This document shows, one piece after another, positions 22,880 to 31,169 of a DNA stretch of 38,086 bases. The notes under the pieces were generated by a model. It was given only the letters and a program-made list of their open reading frames with translations, did not search any database and was not told the origin of the DNA. This DNA comes from DASUAO01 sp046484625 (lineage in GTDB: Bacteria > Actinomycetota > Acidimicrobiia > IMCC26256 > PALSA-555), in NCBI GenBank assembly GCA_046484625.1, contig JAWOIO010000036.1, positions 1 to 38,086 on the forward strand, written 5' to 3'. Position numbers and translations under genes: made by a program. How positions within the stretch are numbered: the stretch's first letter is position 1; each line of letters starts with the position of its first letter.

Positions 22880-23810
22880 TCGGTGTGTTCGCGCGATCCA
22901 CGCGACGCCAGGTCCGGTCGTGCACCGCAAGGGTGCAGATCGACGCGGCGATGATCGCGGCCACGTTGAGCCCGAGCTGGGCCGCCGCGCCGCCCGCGTC
23001 CGACCAGCTCGCGAACACGATGTCGACCCCGAGTGCGGCCGCCGCCGGGATCGTCGCCACTGAGACGAGGACACCCGCGAGCGCGGCCTGGCGGCCTTGC
23101 GCGAGGGCGATCGTTCCGGCGACCCCGGCTGCCAGGGCGACGACGACCGAGAACACGTTCGGCGTCGTGACGAACGCGGTGAAGAACCGCTCCGAGGGCT
23201 GGTAGCCGTCGGGCACCTCCCCGACCGCCCGGAACACGACGGTTGCCAGCGCGGACGTGGCGACCGCGGCGGCGAGACCCCAGGCGAGGGTCGCGGCTGC
23301 TGCGAGCGCGTACGGGCGGCGGCGGTAGAGCGCGACCGACAACGAGGTGATCGGACCGTACTCCGGACCGACGATCATGGCCCCGATGATGAGGACCGGC
23401 GAGTCGAGGAGCACGCCGACACATGCGATGAGTGCCGCAAGCACCATGAGGGCCGCGAACGTCACCGAGCCGCCCGCGTCCGAACGCGAGTTCTCCTCGA
23501 GGGCCTCCCAGAGGATCGCGTCGAGCTCGTGGCCGATGGCTGCGTCCTCGGCGTGCCGCGCGCCGAGCGACGTGCTCGCCTCGAGCGTGAGGACACTGAT
23601 CGAGCCGAGCCGGTCGAGCTCGAGGGCGACGAGGTCCTCGACGACGGCATTGCCCCGCTCACGGGCGATGTCGACGACGACCAGGTCGCCGCTCGGCTCG
23701 AGGGCTGCGCCCGCGTGGACCGTGATGTTCGTCGCCCCGTGCTCGCCTCGCAGATGCGTGATGACCTGGTCGGTGAGGTGGGTGGGGGAGACGACTCGGA
23801 CCTGGAGCAC
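22869..23810 (-). CDS. DUF389 (TIGR00341-type) integral membrane protein
   Basis: A 313-residue protein. A soluble N-terminal domain (about 1-115) precedes about six transmembrane helices. The membrane part shows the family hallmarks SPVLIIGAMIVGPEYGPITSLSVALYRRR and TTPNVFSVVVALAAGVAGTIAL. The function of the family is unknown. The start is uncertain: GTG 23810 is chosen because the conserved ferredoxin-like N-terminal region begins there and CACACT lies seven bases upstream, although GGGA lies close to the start as well. Confidence 0.82.
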   Translation of the reverse strand: MLQVRVVSPTHLTDQVITHLRGEHGATNITVHAGAALEPSGDLVVVDIARERGNAVVEDLVALELDRLGSISVLTLEASTSLGARHAEDAAIGHELDAILWEALEENSRSDAGGSVTFAALMVLAALIACVGVLLDSPVLIIGAMIVGPEYGPITSLSVALYRRRPYALAAAATLAWGLAAAVATSALATVVFRAVGEVPDGYQPSERFFTAFVTTPNVFSVVVALAAGVAGTIALAQGRQAALAGVLVSVATIPAAAALGVDIVFASWSDAGGAAAQLGLNVAAIIAASICTLAVHDRTWRRVDRANTPIRT

Positions 23811-23966
23811 GGTCCCAAGTGTGGCGATCCGGGCGTCCTGCGGCGCGGACCAGTTGACCGCATACCGCTCTGGCGTCGGGCAACCGTCACCCAGCACCCC
23901 CTGGCGACGCCAAATCGGGTAGGAAGGCCCTTTCCCGCCCGCCCCGATCCCTGATGGAATCACGTC

Positions 23967-24431
23967 ATGTCCGATGTGCAGGCCAGGAACCGTGAGGTGC
24001 TCGACGCCGTGCGAGTGCGTCGCGATTCGTTCTACGACGCGCTCCTCGAGCTCGAGCAGGCGCTCTGCACTCCTGCGGGTGACGACGTGGCGGGATGGAC
24101 AGCCGCGGCGCGGGTTCCCGTCGCGCACCTGCGCGAGGTCCTGGACGCCCATGTCTCCGGCACCGAGGGTGACGAGGGCCTTTTCGCCGAGGTGCGTGAC
24201 CACGCGCCGCACCTCATCCCTGCGGTGGATCGGCTGCGATCGGAGCACGCCCCGTTGATCGCGGCGACGGAGGCACTCGCGGCTCGACTCGACGACCTGC
24301 AGAGCGACGCCGAGGTCGAGGGGGTTCGCGACGAGGGCATCGAGCTGATCGGACGACTGCTCGCGCACCGTCACCGCGGCGCGGAGCTGGTCTACGACGC
24401 CTATTCGATCGACATCTCCACGGGCGACTGA
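23967..24431 (+). CDS. Hemerythrin-like (HHE) helical protein
   Basis: A 154-residue all-helical protein. The pattern of His and Glu fits an HHE/hemerythrin four-helix bundle: VLDAHVSGTEGDEGLF (His, then Glu one turn on), LRSEHAPLI (His), and LLAHRHRGAELVYDAY (His-x3/4-Glu). Such proteins bind a di-iron centre and handle O2, NO or iron, but neither the metal nor the function is proven here. An alternative is a plain helical regulator. ATG 23967 has TGGAAT six bases upstream. It is divergent from the DUF389 gene across 156 bases that hold no other gene. Confidence 0.7.
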   Translation: MSDVQARNREVLDAVRVRRDSFYDALLELEQALCTPAGDDVAGWTAAARVPVAHLREVLDAHVSGTEGDEGLFAEVRDHAPHLIPAVDRLRSEHAPLIAATEALAARLDDLQSDAEVEGVRDEGIELIGRLLAHRHRGAELVYDAYSIDISTGD

Positions 24432-24454
24432 CGCGGCTCGAACGTGCGCCCGGC

Positions 24455-24763
24455 TCACGAGAGCGCGCGGACCGCAGCAGTGGTCGCGGCTGCTGCGACG
24501 ATCACCACGACGACGCTCGCGCGTCGCCACACCGCGATCGCCGCGGCCGCGAGTCCCGCGGCACGCGCGTCGATGACGAGCGTGCCCTCGTCCGCGAACG
24601 TGGAGACGACGATGAGCGCACCGAAGAGCGCGGCCGGGAGGAGCCCGAGCAGCTCCTCGATGCGCGGCGACACCTGACGATCGCCGAGCACGACGAGGCC
24701 CAAGGACTTCAGGAGGTAAGACCCCACGACGAGACCCGCGAGCGCCGGCCAGCCCCAGGTCAT
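24455..24763 (-). CDS. azlD: AzlD-family branched-chain amino acid exporter subunit
   Basis: A 102-residue membrane protein with three to four helices. The central segment ELLGLLPAALFGALIVVSTF matches AzlD, the small partner of AzlC in exporting branched-chain amino acids or analogues. Its ATG overlaps the azlC stop by four bases, so the pair is translationally coupled. Confidence 0.88.
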   Translation of the reverse strand: MTWGWPALAGLVVGSYLLKSLGLVVLGDRQVSPRIEELLGLLPAALFGALIVVSTFADEGTLVIDARAAGLAAAAIAVWRRASVVVVIVAAAATTAAVRALS

Positions 24764-25449
24764 GCCGGGAGCTCCGGTGGCGGTGGAGGCTCGGGGTCGC
24801 GGACAGCGAGTGCGGTGAGCACCCCCACCGACGCGACGATGACCGGGATGCCCGCGGGCGTGAACGGCACGAGCACGAGCGCGATCAGTGCACCGGCAAT
24901 CGCGACGGAGCGCCCGTCACGGCGCCGCAGGAGCGGGACGAGCAGCGCGAGGAACGCGGCCGGGAACACCGCGTCCAACCCGTACGTGGCGGGGTCGCCG
25001 ATCGCGTCGCCGAGCAGCGCGCCCAACAGCGTGCCGACGTTCCAGCCGACGAAGACCGACAGTCCACCCCACCAGAACGCGGCCGACGCCGCCTGGTCGT
25101 CCGGCTCGGTCAGCGCGAGGAGCGTGGACTCGTCGATGAGGAACTGCGCCGCGAGCAGCCGGTGGAGGCGACCGGGAGCGAGCTTGCGCCGCAGCGCGAG
25201 CCCGTACCCGATGTGGCGGATCCCCAGGAACAGGCCGCTCCCGATGGCCGCGATCGGGGACCCCCCGGACGCGAGCACCCCGACGGCGGCGAACTGGGTC
25301 GCACCGGTGAACACGAACAACGACATCGCGCACGCCATCGGCGCGGAGAGCCCGGCGCCCGTTGCGATGACCCCGAACGAGACCCCGAACACCGTGACGG
25401 CGAACCCGAGCGTGATCGCGGTCCGCCGAGCGGCAGGCGGGGTCGGCAT
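24760..25449 (-). CDS. azlC: AzlC-family branched-chain amino acid exporter subunit
   Basis: A 229-residue polytopic protein with about six helices. AzlC landmarks: FGVSFGVIATGAGLSAPMAC, FVFTGATQFAAVGVLASGG, FLGIRHIGYGLALRR, and FLIDESTLLAL. With AzlD it forms a two-component amino acid exporter. ATG 25449 is chosen over a longer start at 25503 because TACGCT lies exactly six bases upstream and the family N-terminus begins here. The longer form would run to the 5' side of the divergent acyltransferase promoter. A Pro run follows the last helix. Confidence 0.9.
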   Translation of the reverse strand: MPTPPAARRTAITLGFAVTVFGVSFGVIATGAGLSAPMACAMSLFVFTGATQFAAVGVLASGGSPIAAIGSGLFLGIRHIGYGLALRRKLAPGRLHRLLAAQFLIDESTLLALTEPDDQAASAAFWWGGLSVFVGWNVGTLLGALLGDAIGDPATYGLDAVFPAAFLALLVPLLRRRDGRSVAIAGALIALVLVPFTPAGIPVIVASVGVLTALAVRDPEPPPPPELPA

Positions 25450-25455
25450 CGCCGC

Positions 25456-25461
25456 AGCGTA
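25456..25461 (-). promoter_or_regulatory. Candidate -10 element for azlCD
   Basis: TACGCT on the minus strand, six bases before ATG 25449. Confidence 0.5.
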
Positions 25462-25525
25462 GGCCCCGTCACGTCGCCGTCTCGCGGGCACTCGGTCCGG
25501 CATTGGCGAACGCCGCGTCCACCCG

Positions 25526-25531
25526 TACCAT
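25526..25531 (+). promoter_or_regulatory. Candidate -10 element for the WS/DGAT gene
   Basis: TACCAT ends seven bases before GTG 25539. Confidence 0.5.
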
Positions 25532-25538
25532 CACAGGT

Positions 25539-26969
25539 GTGAGCGACGCGCCAAGGACTGCTCGACCCCGTCGGGTACGCGGTATCGACGCGGCCTTCCT
25601 GCACAACGAGACCCGTAGCACCCCGTGGCACATCGTGGGCGTGATCGTGCTCGACTCGACCACCGCAGGACCCGACTTCGGCGTCGCCACCCTGCGCAGG
25701 GTGATCTCCCAGCGACTCGACCGGGTGGAGGCCTTCCGGCGCCGAGTCGTCGACGTGCGCGGCGTGCTCTCCGTTCCGCACTGGGTGCTCGACAAGGCCG
25801 TCGATGTGAACTCGCACGTGCGCGTCGCCTCGGTTCCCGGGGTCAGCGGTCTGGCGGCCCTGGCCCAGCTGGCCGCGGAGACCGCGCGTTTCCCACTCCC
25901 CCGCGACCGCCCGCTGTGGCAGATGGACGTCATCGAGGACCTGGGCGAGGGGCGGGTCGGCGTCGTCGCCAAGGTGCACCACAGCATCATGGACGGCTCC
26001 GCGGCGGTCGGGATCCTGGGTGCGCTCTTCGACCTCGCACCCGAGGGTCCCGACGACAGCGAAGGGACCTCTGGTCCCGGCTCGCTCCTCCCTGGTCTCG
26101 GGGTCGGACAGGCGCTGCGCGCGGTGGGGCGGACGCCGGTTGCCGCCGCGAGGACGATCTCCCAGATGCCGAGCGCCGCGATCGGGTTCGTACGGGCGCT
26201 GCGCGATGCGGGTCGCTCGGTGACGTTGCCGCTGCAAGCTCCGCGCACGCCGCTCAGCGGGTCGATCACTGCCGAGCGTGCGGTCGCGCTCACGACGGTC
26301 TCGTTGGCCGACGTGCGCGAGGTCGCCGACACCTTCGAGCTGAAGGTGAACGACGTCGTGATGGCCATCTGCGCCGGTGGCCTCCGGAGGTGGTTGCTCG
26401 CGTCCGGTGACCTGCCGGATCGACCGCTCGTGGCGTCCGTCCCCGTTGCGGTGAAGGGCGACGGAGGCCACCTCACCGGGAACCAGGTGTCGGTGATGTT
26501 CGCGACGCTGCCCACGCACCTGTCCGATCCGCAGGATCGTCTCGACGCGCTCCGTCGCGAGATGCACGACGCGAAGGCGACCCACACCGACGTGGGTCAG
26601 CACACGCTCGGGCGGATCGCCGATGCGGCGCCCTGGAACGTGGTCGGGTTGCTGTTCCGGGCCTACTCGGACCTCGGGCTCGCAAGCCGTCTCCCACCCG
26701 CGGTGAACCTGGTGATCTCGAACGTGCCCGGCCCGCCCGTCGACGTGTACTTCGGCGGGGCCCGCCTCGTCGGCCTCTATCCGCTGGGGCCCATCTTCGA
26801 CGGCGCCGCGCTGAACATCACGGTCGCGACCTGCGGGCCCGATGTCGACATCGGGATCGTCACCTGCCCCGACGTCGCACCGCCCGTCGAGGGGCTCGCC
26901 GACGCGATGCGCGACGCCTTGGCCGAGCTGGTCACCGCCGCTCGCGTCCCGATCCGCCCCGACGCCTGA
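25539..26969 (+). CDS. Wax ester synthase/acyl-CoA:diacylglycerol acyltransferase (WS/DGAT)
   Basis: A 476-residue acyltransferase of the WS/DGAT family, which makes triacylglycerol or wax ester storage lipid from acyl-CoA. The active-site motif HHxxxDG is complete (H147-H148-S-I-M-D152-G153). The N-terminus GIDAAFLHNETRSTPWHIV matches the family start, and the C-terminal part shows LKVNDVVMAICAGGLRRWL and VISNVPGPP. I chose GTG 25539 rather than the TTG at 25503 because of the family N-terminus and the TACCAT seven bases upstream. Divergent from azlC; convergent with the peroxiredoxin gene across a hairpin. Confidence 0.92.
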   Translation: MSDAPRTARPRRVRGIDAAFLHNETRSTPWHIVGVIVLDSTTAGPDFGVATLRRVISQRLDRVEAFRRRVVDVRGVLSVPHWVLDKAVDVNSHVRVASVPGVSGLAALAQLAAETARFPLPRDRPLWQMDVIEDLGEGRVGVVAKVHHSIMDGSAAVGILGALFDLAPEGPDDSEGTSGPGSLLPGLGVGQALRAVGRTPVAAARTISQMPSAAIGFVRALRDAGRSVTLPLQAPRTPLSGSITAERAVALTTVSLADVREVADTFELKVNDVVMAICAGGLRRWLLASGDLPDRPLVASVPVAVKGDGGHLTGNQVSVMFATLPTHLSDPQDRLDALRREMHDAKATHTDVGQHTLGRIADAAPWNVVGLLFRAYSDLGLASRLPPAVNLVISNVPGPPVDVYFGGARLVGLYPLGPIFDGAALNITVATCGPDVDIGIVTCPDVAPPVEGLADAMRDALAELVTAARVPIRPDA

Positions 26970-26996
26970 CCCGACGGGCCCCCCGTACCCCGGGAT

Positions 26997-27030
26997 GCGT
27001 CGCTCACCCGAAGAGCGCGCGGTGAGACGC
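26997..27030. terminator. Bidirectional hairpin between convergent genes
   Basis: GCGT (26997-27000) and CTCACC (27003-27008) pair with GGTGAG (27021-27026) and ACGC (27027-27030), with a two-base bulge and a 12-nt loop. It lies between the WS/DGAT stop (26969) and the peroxiredoxin stop (27038), where a shared terminator is expected. Confidence 0.6.
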
Positions 27031-27037
27031 CCTCCGT

Positions 27038-27502
27038 CTATCCGAGGGTCGCGAGCGCCGCCTCGTAGTCGGCGCGTTGGCGCGGGGTCGTGAGGTCGGC
27101 GGTCGCGAACGTCGCCGCGACCTTGCCGTCCTTGTCGATCACGAACGTCGCACGGTTCGCGCAGCCCAGTGCGTCGTTGAACACGCCGTAGGCCTTGGCG
27201 ACCTCACCGTGGGGCCAGAAGTCGGTGAGCACCGGGAAGTCGTAGCCCTCCCGCTCGGCCCACGCGGCCTGGGCATGACGGGCGTTGCAGGAGACGGCGA
27301 TGAGCTGGGCACCCGCGGTCGCGAAGGTCGATGGGTCGTCGCGCAGCTCGCAGAGCTCGTCGGTGCAGATCCCGCTGAAGGTGAACGGGTAGAAGACGAG
27401 CACGACGTTCTGCTCGCCCCGGAACGACGACAACGAGATCTCGTTGCCGCCCTGGTCCTTGAGGGTGAAGTCGGGCGCGTCGTCGCCCACGCTGATCGCC
27501 AT
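27038..27502 (-). CDS. Peroxiredoxin, AhpE/PrxQ type
   Basis: A thiol peroxidase of 154 residues. It starts MAISVGDDAPDFTLKDQGG; the peroxidatic Cys46 sits in PFTFSGICTDEL, and the partner Arg is in the later NRATFVIDKDG strand. The overall form (FYPFTFSGIC) matches actinobacterial AhpE, a one-Cys enzyme, yet a second Cys51 gives the C-x4-C spacing of PrxQ/BCP proteins, which use it as resolving Cys. ATG 27502 is supported by GAGGAA a few bases upstream; longer starts extend into non-conserved sequence. Convergent with WS/DGAT. Confidence 0.92.
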   Translation of the reverse strand: MAISVGDDAPDFTLKDQGGNEISLSSFRGEQNVVLVFYPFTFSGICTDELCELRDDPSTFATAGAQLIAVSCNARHAQAAWAEREGYDFPVLTDFWPHGEVAKAYGVFNDALGCANRATFVIDKDGKVAATFATADLTTPRQRADYEAALATLG

Positions 27503-27563
27503 GGTGTTCCTCTCGAACGGGAGGTGCGGAAAGGGTGACACCCTACCGGCGTTCGCCCGCCGG

Positions 27564-28487
27564 TCACCCCTCGAGCGGCACGGCCTCGAGCTCGGGTGAG
27601 GGCAACGGTCGACCAGCGCGGCTCGCGCGGATGCCGTCGACCGTGAACACGGCCAGGGCTACCCATACGAGCAGGAAGCCCGCGAGTCTCCAGGCGGGCA
27701 TCGCCTCGTCGTAGAGAACGACGCCGAGCACGAAGTTCATGGCCGGCACGGTGTACTGGAGCGGGCCGAGGGTGGTGAGCGGCACCCGGTGCGCCGCGGC
27801 CGCGAACAGCAGGAGCGGGACGACGGTGACCACACCCGACAGGGGGACGAGCACCAACTGGAGGGTGCTCGCCTCCGTGACGACCTCGTGCCCGGCGATG
27901 TTCGTCGCCGCGACGACGATGAGCGCGGCCGGGAGGAGCATGGCGAGCTCGAGGAGCAGGCTCGAGCGGGGGCCGAGCGTCACCGTCTTCTTCAGCAGGT
28001 TGTAGCTCGACCAGCTCACGGCGATCACGAGGGCGAGCCACGGGACCTCGCCGTAGCCCGCGGCGAGCACCAACACGGCCGCGCTGGCGAGCGCGATCGC
28101 CACCCGCTGCGCGTTCCGCAAGTGCTCGCGCAGCACGAACACCCCCAGCGCGACGGTGCCGAGCGGGGCGATGAAGTACCCCAGCGCGGTCTCGACCACG
28201 TTGTCGTGGGTCACCGCCCACACGTAGGCGGTCCAGTTGGCGCCAATCATGAGCGCGGCGAGCGCGGCGCGCCACAGCAGGGCCCGGTTCCGGAGCGCGG
28301 CTCGGATCTCCGCAGTGTGGTGGGTCACGAGCAGGACAGTCCCGAGGACGAGGATCGCCCAGACCACCCGGTGCCCGATGAGCCCGAACGCGTCGAGCCC
28401 GGTCATCTCGTGCCAGTAGAGGGTCGAGAGACCCCAGAGCACATAGGCGGTCAGGCCGTACCCGATGCCCGCGCGGTGTCGATCCAT
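27564..28487 (-). CDS. rarD: EamA/RarD-family transporter
   Basis: A 307-residue membrane protein with ten predicted helices in two EamA repeats. RarD signatures: GYGLTAYVLWGLSTLYW at the start, GHRVVWA, ANWTAYVWAVTHDNVVETALGYFI, SWSSYNLLKK and LGPLQYTVPAMNF. RarD proteins are drug/metabolite transporters whose natural substrate is unknown. ATG 28487 has TAGCCT six bases upstream, supporting the start. Confidence 0.92.
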   Translation of the reverse strand: MDRHRAGIGYGLTAYVLWGLSTLYWHEMTGLDAFGLIGHRVVWAILVLGTVLLVTHHTAEIRAALRNRALLWRAALAALMIGANWTAYVWAVTHDNVVETALGYFIAPLGTVALGVFVLREHLRNAQRVAIALASAAVLVLAAGYGEVPWLALVIAVSWSSYNLLKKTVTLGPRSSLLLELAMLLPAALIVVAATNIAGHEVVTEASTLQLVLVPLSGVVTVVPLLLFAAAAHRVPLTTLGPLQYTVPAMNFVLGVVLYDEAMPAWRLAGFLLVWVALAVFTVDGIRASRAGRPLPSPELEAVPLEG

Positions 28488-28493
28488 CCAAGC

Positions 28494-28499
28494 AGGCTA
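28494..28499 (-). promoter_or_regulatory. Candidate -10 element for rarD
   Basis: TAGCCT on the minus strand, six bases before ATG 28487. Confidence 0.5.
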
Positions 28500-28561
28500 T
28501 GCAGCACGGCGAGGACGGCGATCCGATTTCTGCGGGCTCCGGCGAATCGGGCGGAGGCGCG

Positions 28562-28567
28562 TACACT
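28562..28567 (+). promoter_or_regulatory. Candidate -10 element for tRNA-Arg
   Basis: TACACT ends ten bases before the tRNA 5' end. No convincing -35 was found. Confidence 0.5.
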
Positions 28568-28577
28568 TGCTCCCCCG

Positions 28578-28650
28578 GCGCTCGTAGCTCAATGGATAGA
28601 GCATCTGACTACGGATCAGAAGGTTGGGGGTTCGAATCCCTCCGAGCGCG
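28578..28650 (+). tRNA. tRNA-Arg (anticodon ACG)
   Basis: The acceptor stem GCGCTCG pairs with CGAGCGC. The D arm is GCTC-AATGGATA-GAGC. The anticodon stem TCTGA/TCAGA holds the loop CTACGGA with anticodon ACG (A34 expected to become inosine). The T arm is GGGGG-TTCGAAT-CCCTC with one wobble pair. Length 73 nt; CCA is not encoded. Confidence 0.96.
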
Positions 28651-28693
28651 CTGGTTCCGCGGATGAACTCGTCGGCGCGGCGATGATGCAGAC

Positions 28694-29818
28694 GTGATCA
28701 AGTACCTGGGGTCGAAGCGCCGGCTCGTCCCGGTGCTGGGGGAGATCCTCGACCGCTCCGGGGCCGGGACCGCCCTCGACCTGTTCTGTGGGACGACACG
28801 CGTCGCGCAGGAGTTCAAGCGCCGGGGGGCACACGTCACCGCGCTCGACTCGGCGAGCTACGCACGGGTCTTCGCGGAGTGCTACATCGCGACCGACGGC
28901 GAGGTGGTCGACCGGGCCGAGCTCGCCGCCGCCGTCGACGCGCTGAACGCCCTCCCGGGCCGTCCCGGGTACTTCACCGAGACGTTCTGCGAGCGGTCGC
29001 GCTTCCTCCAGCCGAAGAACGGAGCGCGCATCGACGCGATCCGCGACCACCTCGATGCCGAGTACCGGGAGCATCCGCTCTTCCCCGTGCTGCTCACGAG
29101 CCTGATCGAGGCGGCCGACCGGGTCGACTCCACGACCGGGGTCCAGATGGCCTACCTGAAACGGTGGGCGGCGCGGTCGGGCAACGACCTCGAGCTGCGG
29201 GTACCCGATCTCCTGGCCGGCGGTGGCGTCGCGGTCCAGGCCGATGCGGTCGAGACGGCGTCGACGCTGGGTCGCTTCGACCTCGCCTACCTCGACCCGC
29301 CGTACAACCAGCACCGGTACTTCACGAACTACCACGTGTGGGAGACCCTCGTCCGCTGGGACCGTCCCGACCACTACGGGGTCGCGTGCAAACGGGTCGA
29401 CAGCCGCGACGCCGCGACCAAGAGCGTCTTCAACGCGAAGCGTGCGATGCCCGACGCGTTGCGCCGGGTCGTCGCCGATGTGGACTGCGACGTCCTCGTC
29501 CTCTCCTACAACGACGAGTCGTGGATCCCGCTGGCGGATCTGGTCGCGGCGTGCGCGGCGCACGGCGATGTCGTCGCGCTCGCGTTCGACTCGAAGCGCT
29601 ACGTCGGCGCCCAGATCGGGATCCACGACCCCAACGGGGCGAAGGTCGGCGAGGTCTCCCACCTCCGCAACCAGGAGTATGTGCTCGTCGCGGGGGACGG
29701 CCGGCGCGTGGCCGAGATCGTCACACCATTCGCCGACCACCGGGTCGATGTGCGAGCGGTCGGGCGGCGGGACGACCCCGTTCTCGTGACGGGACCCGCC
29801 CTCTCCCAGAACTCGTGA
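28694..29818 (+). CDS. Solitary D12-class adenine-specific DNA methyltransferase
   Basis: A 374-residue N6-adenine DNA methyltransferase. Motif order is that of the Dam/D12 class: motif X IKYLGSKRRLVP at the N-terminus, the SAM site ALDLFCGTTRVA (27-38), an insert of about 140 residues for target recognition, and catalytic motif IV DPPY (201-204) followed by NQHRYFTNYH. No restriction endonuclease lies beside it, so it acts alone in this window. The GTG at 28694 begins motif X and is preceded by GATGAT six bases upstream. The gene starts 43 bases after tRNA-Arg, but its base use does not differ obviously from its neighbours, so recent transfer is not shown. Confidence 0.88.
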   Translation: MIKYLGSKRRLVPVLGEILDRSGAGTALDLFCGTTRVAQEFKRRGAHVTALDSASYARVFAECYIATDGEVVDRAELAAAVDALNALPGRPGYFTETFCERSRFLQPKNGARIDAIRDHLDAEYREHPLFPVLLTSLIEAADRVDSTTGVQMAYLKRWAARSGNDLELRVPDLLAGGGVAVQADAVETASTLGRFDLAYLDPPYNQHRYFTNYHVWETLVRWDRPDHYGVACKRVDSRDAATKSVFNAKRAMPDALRRVVADVDCDVLVLSYNDESWIPLADLVAACAAHGDVVALAFDSKRYVGAQIGIHDPNGAKVGEVSHLRNQEYVLVAGDGRRVAEIVTPFADHRVDVRAVGRRDDPVLVTGPALSQNS

Positions 29819-29844
29819 CGTTTCGCGCCTACGGGGGGGCGCAT

Positions 29845-29901
29845 TCGGTCACGGGAACGGGGCGGGGGGCGGGATCGGTCACGGGAACGGGGCGGGGGGC
29901 G
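29845..29901. repeat. 27-bp repeat (period 30) between convergent genes
   Basis: The same 27-base G-rich sequence (beginning TCGGTCACGGGAACGGGGCG) occurs at 29845-29871 and 29875-29901. It fills most of the 86-base gap between the methyltransferase stop and the glucosaminidase stop. On the plus strand each copy carries several runs of three or more G. Confidence 0.9.
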
Positions 29902-29904
29902 CGA

Positions 29905-31086
29905 TCAGACGGTGCCGGTGCGAGCGAAGGCGACGAGGTCGGCGTAGACGTTCAGGACCGCGGCGGAGTAGTGCTTCGCCGTCGCCCAGTTCCCGTTCCC
30001 CATGTCGACCCACGTCGGGGCCCAGCCCTTGGCGAAGAAGGTGTCGAAGTTCCGGGCCGCGGTGGCCGGGTCGCTCCCGTACCAATACGGCGACGGCGGG
30101 TTCGCGAGGCCCGACGCACGCGAGGTCGGGTCGGCGTAGTTCTTCAGGTGCTGGATCTGGGCCCGGATGCCGTCGCGCGGCGTCGGGAACCGGCGCCCGT
30201 TCGAACAGCTGTCGCACCAGCCCATCCCCGCGTAGTTGTTCGACGGGGATGCGTTGAACCCTGCCGTCTCCACGACCGCCTGCGCGAACGCGAGGTCGCC
30301 GCGTACGCCCTCGGCCTGTCCCTCCTCGACGAACGTGTTCGCCAGGTCCTCGATGCTCGTCTCGATCCGGGTCTTGTAGCCCTTGGCCTTGATCCACGCG
30401 GCCATCTGCGCGCCGGTGAGGATCGTCGGCCCGAGCACCGGCTCACCGCGGGCGCGGAGCGCCCCGATCGCGGTGGCCCGCTCGAGGGCCGCGTTCGCGA
30501 TCGCCACCCGCTCGGCGAGCTCGGTCTGCTGGGACTGGAGCCGTGTCTCCAGTGCCGCCAGGTCGGCCTGCTGCTGGGCGAGCGCGACCTGCTGGGCGGT
30601 GAGCTGCTCCTGGGTCGCCCGCAGCTCGGCCGTGGTCGCCTTCAGCTGCGCGATCGTGTCGGCGTCGCGCTTGGCTGCTGCGTCGGCGAGCACCCGGCGC
30701 CGCGCCTGCGCCAGGTTCGGGTCGAAGCTGATCGGCCCGTAGATCGCAGCCGGACCGCCCGAGGAGTACACGGCTGCCGCGCGCTCTCGGACGGTGCGGC
30801 GAAGCTGGCGGGTCTCGGCCTCGAGCGCGGGGATCCGGACCAGGAGCTCCGCGATGCTCGCCTGCACCTGGGCGACCTGCGCGGTCAGCTCGACCTGGCG
30901 GGCCTGCGTCGCGGCCAGCTCGGCAGCCGACGCGTGCGCCGCCGATTGGGCCTCCTGGACCTGCTGGCGGGCCTGCTCGATCTCGGCGTCGAACGGGTCG
31001 ACCTGCGCGTGGGCGGGCGGGATGGGAGCAGCGACAAGCCCCATGCCCACGAAGAGCGCGACGAAGACCACGATCCGAGGGAACAT
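29905..31086 (-). CDS. Secreted coiled-coil protein with C-terminal glucosaminidase domain
   Basis: A 393-residue peptidoglycan hydrolase candidate. A signal peptide (residues 1-27, cut likely after PPAHA) is followed by two long coiled coils (about 33-105 and 140-205, rich in Gln, Ala and Glu), as in PcsB/FtsEX-linked hydrolases. The C-terminal domain (about 222-393) is a mannosyl-glycoprotein endo-beta-N-acetylglucosaminidase (GH73-like) fold: LTGAQMAAWIKAKGY, AFAQAVVETAGFN with likely catalytic Glu273, SNNYAGMGWCDSC, and FPTPRDGIRAQIQHLKNYAD. Control of the hydrolase by the coiled coil at division sites is inference from such proteins. TAGCCT lies nine bases before the ATG. Confidence 0.87.
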   Translation of the reverse strand: MFPRIVVFVALFVGMGLVAAPIPPAHAQVDPFDAEIEQARQQVQEAQSAAHASAAELAATQARQVELTAQVAQVQASIAELLVRIPALEAETRQLRRTVRERAAAVYSSGGPAAIYGPISFDPNLAQARRRVLADAAAKRDADTIAQLKATTAELRATQEQLTAQQVALAQQQADLAALETRLQSQQTELAERVAIANAALERATAIGALRARGEPVLGPTILTGAQMAAWIKAKGYKTRIETSIEDLANTFVEEGQAEGVRGDLAFAQAVVETAGFNASPSNNYAGMGWCDSCSNGRRFPTPRDGIRAQIQHLKNYADPTSRASGLANPPSPYWYGSDPATAARNFDTFFAKGWAPTWVDMGNGNWATAKHYSAAVLNVYADLVAFARTGTV

Positions 31087-31169
31087 GAGTCGACCAGGCT
31101 AGACACCACCAGCCTCACCCACAACATCGCCTCGATGGGCTCGACCCGTGGGCCTCGGTGCGGCAGGGC

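Noticed and set aside
23811..23966. A small gene in the 156-base gap between the DUF389 and hemerythrin-like genes
   Set aside because: No frame with a plausible start and coding character was found; the gap holds only the divergent promoter region.
28488..28693. A genomic island or integrative element at tRNA-Arg
   Set aside because: No integrase, no direct repeat of the tRNA 3' end, and no change in base composition were seen around 28578-29818.
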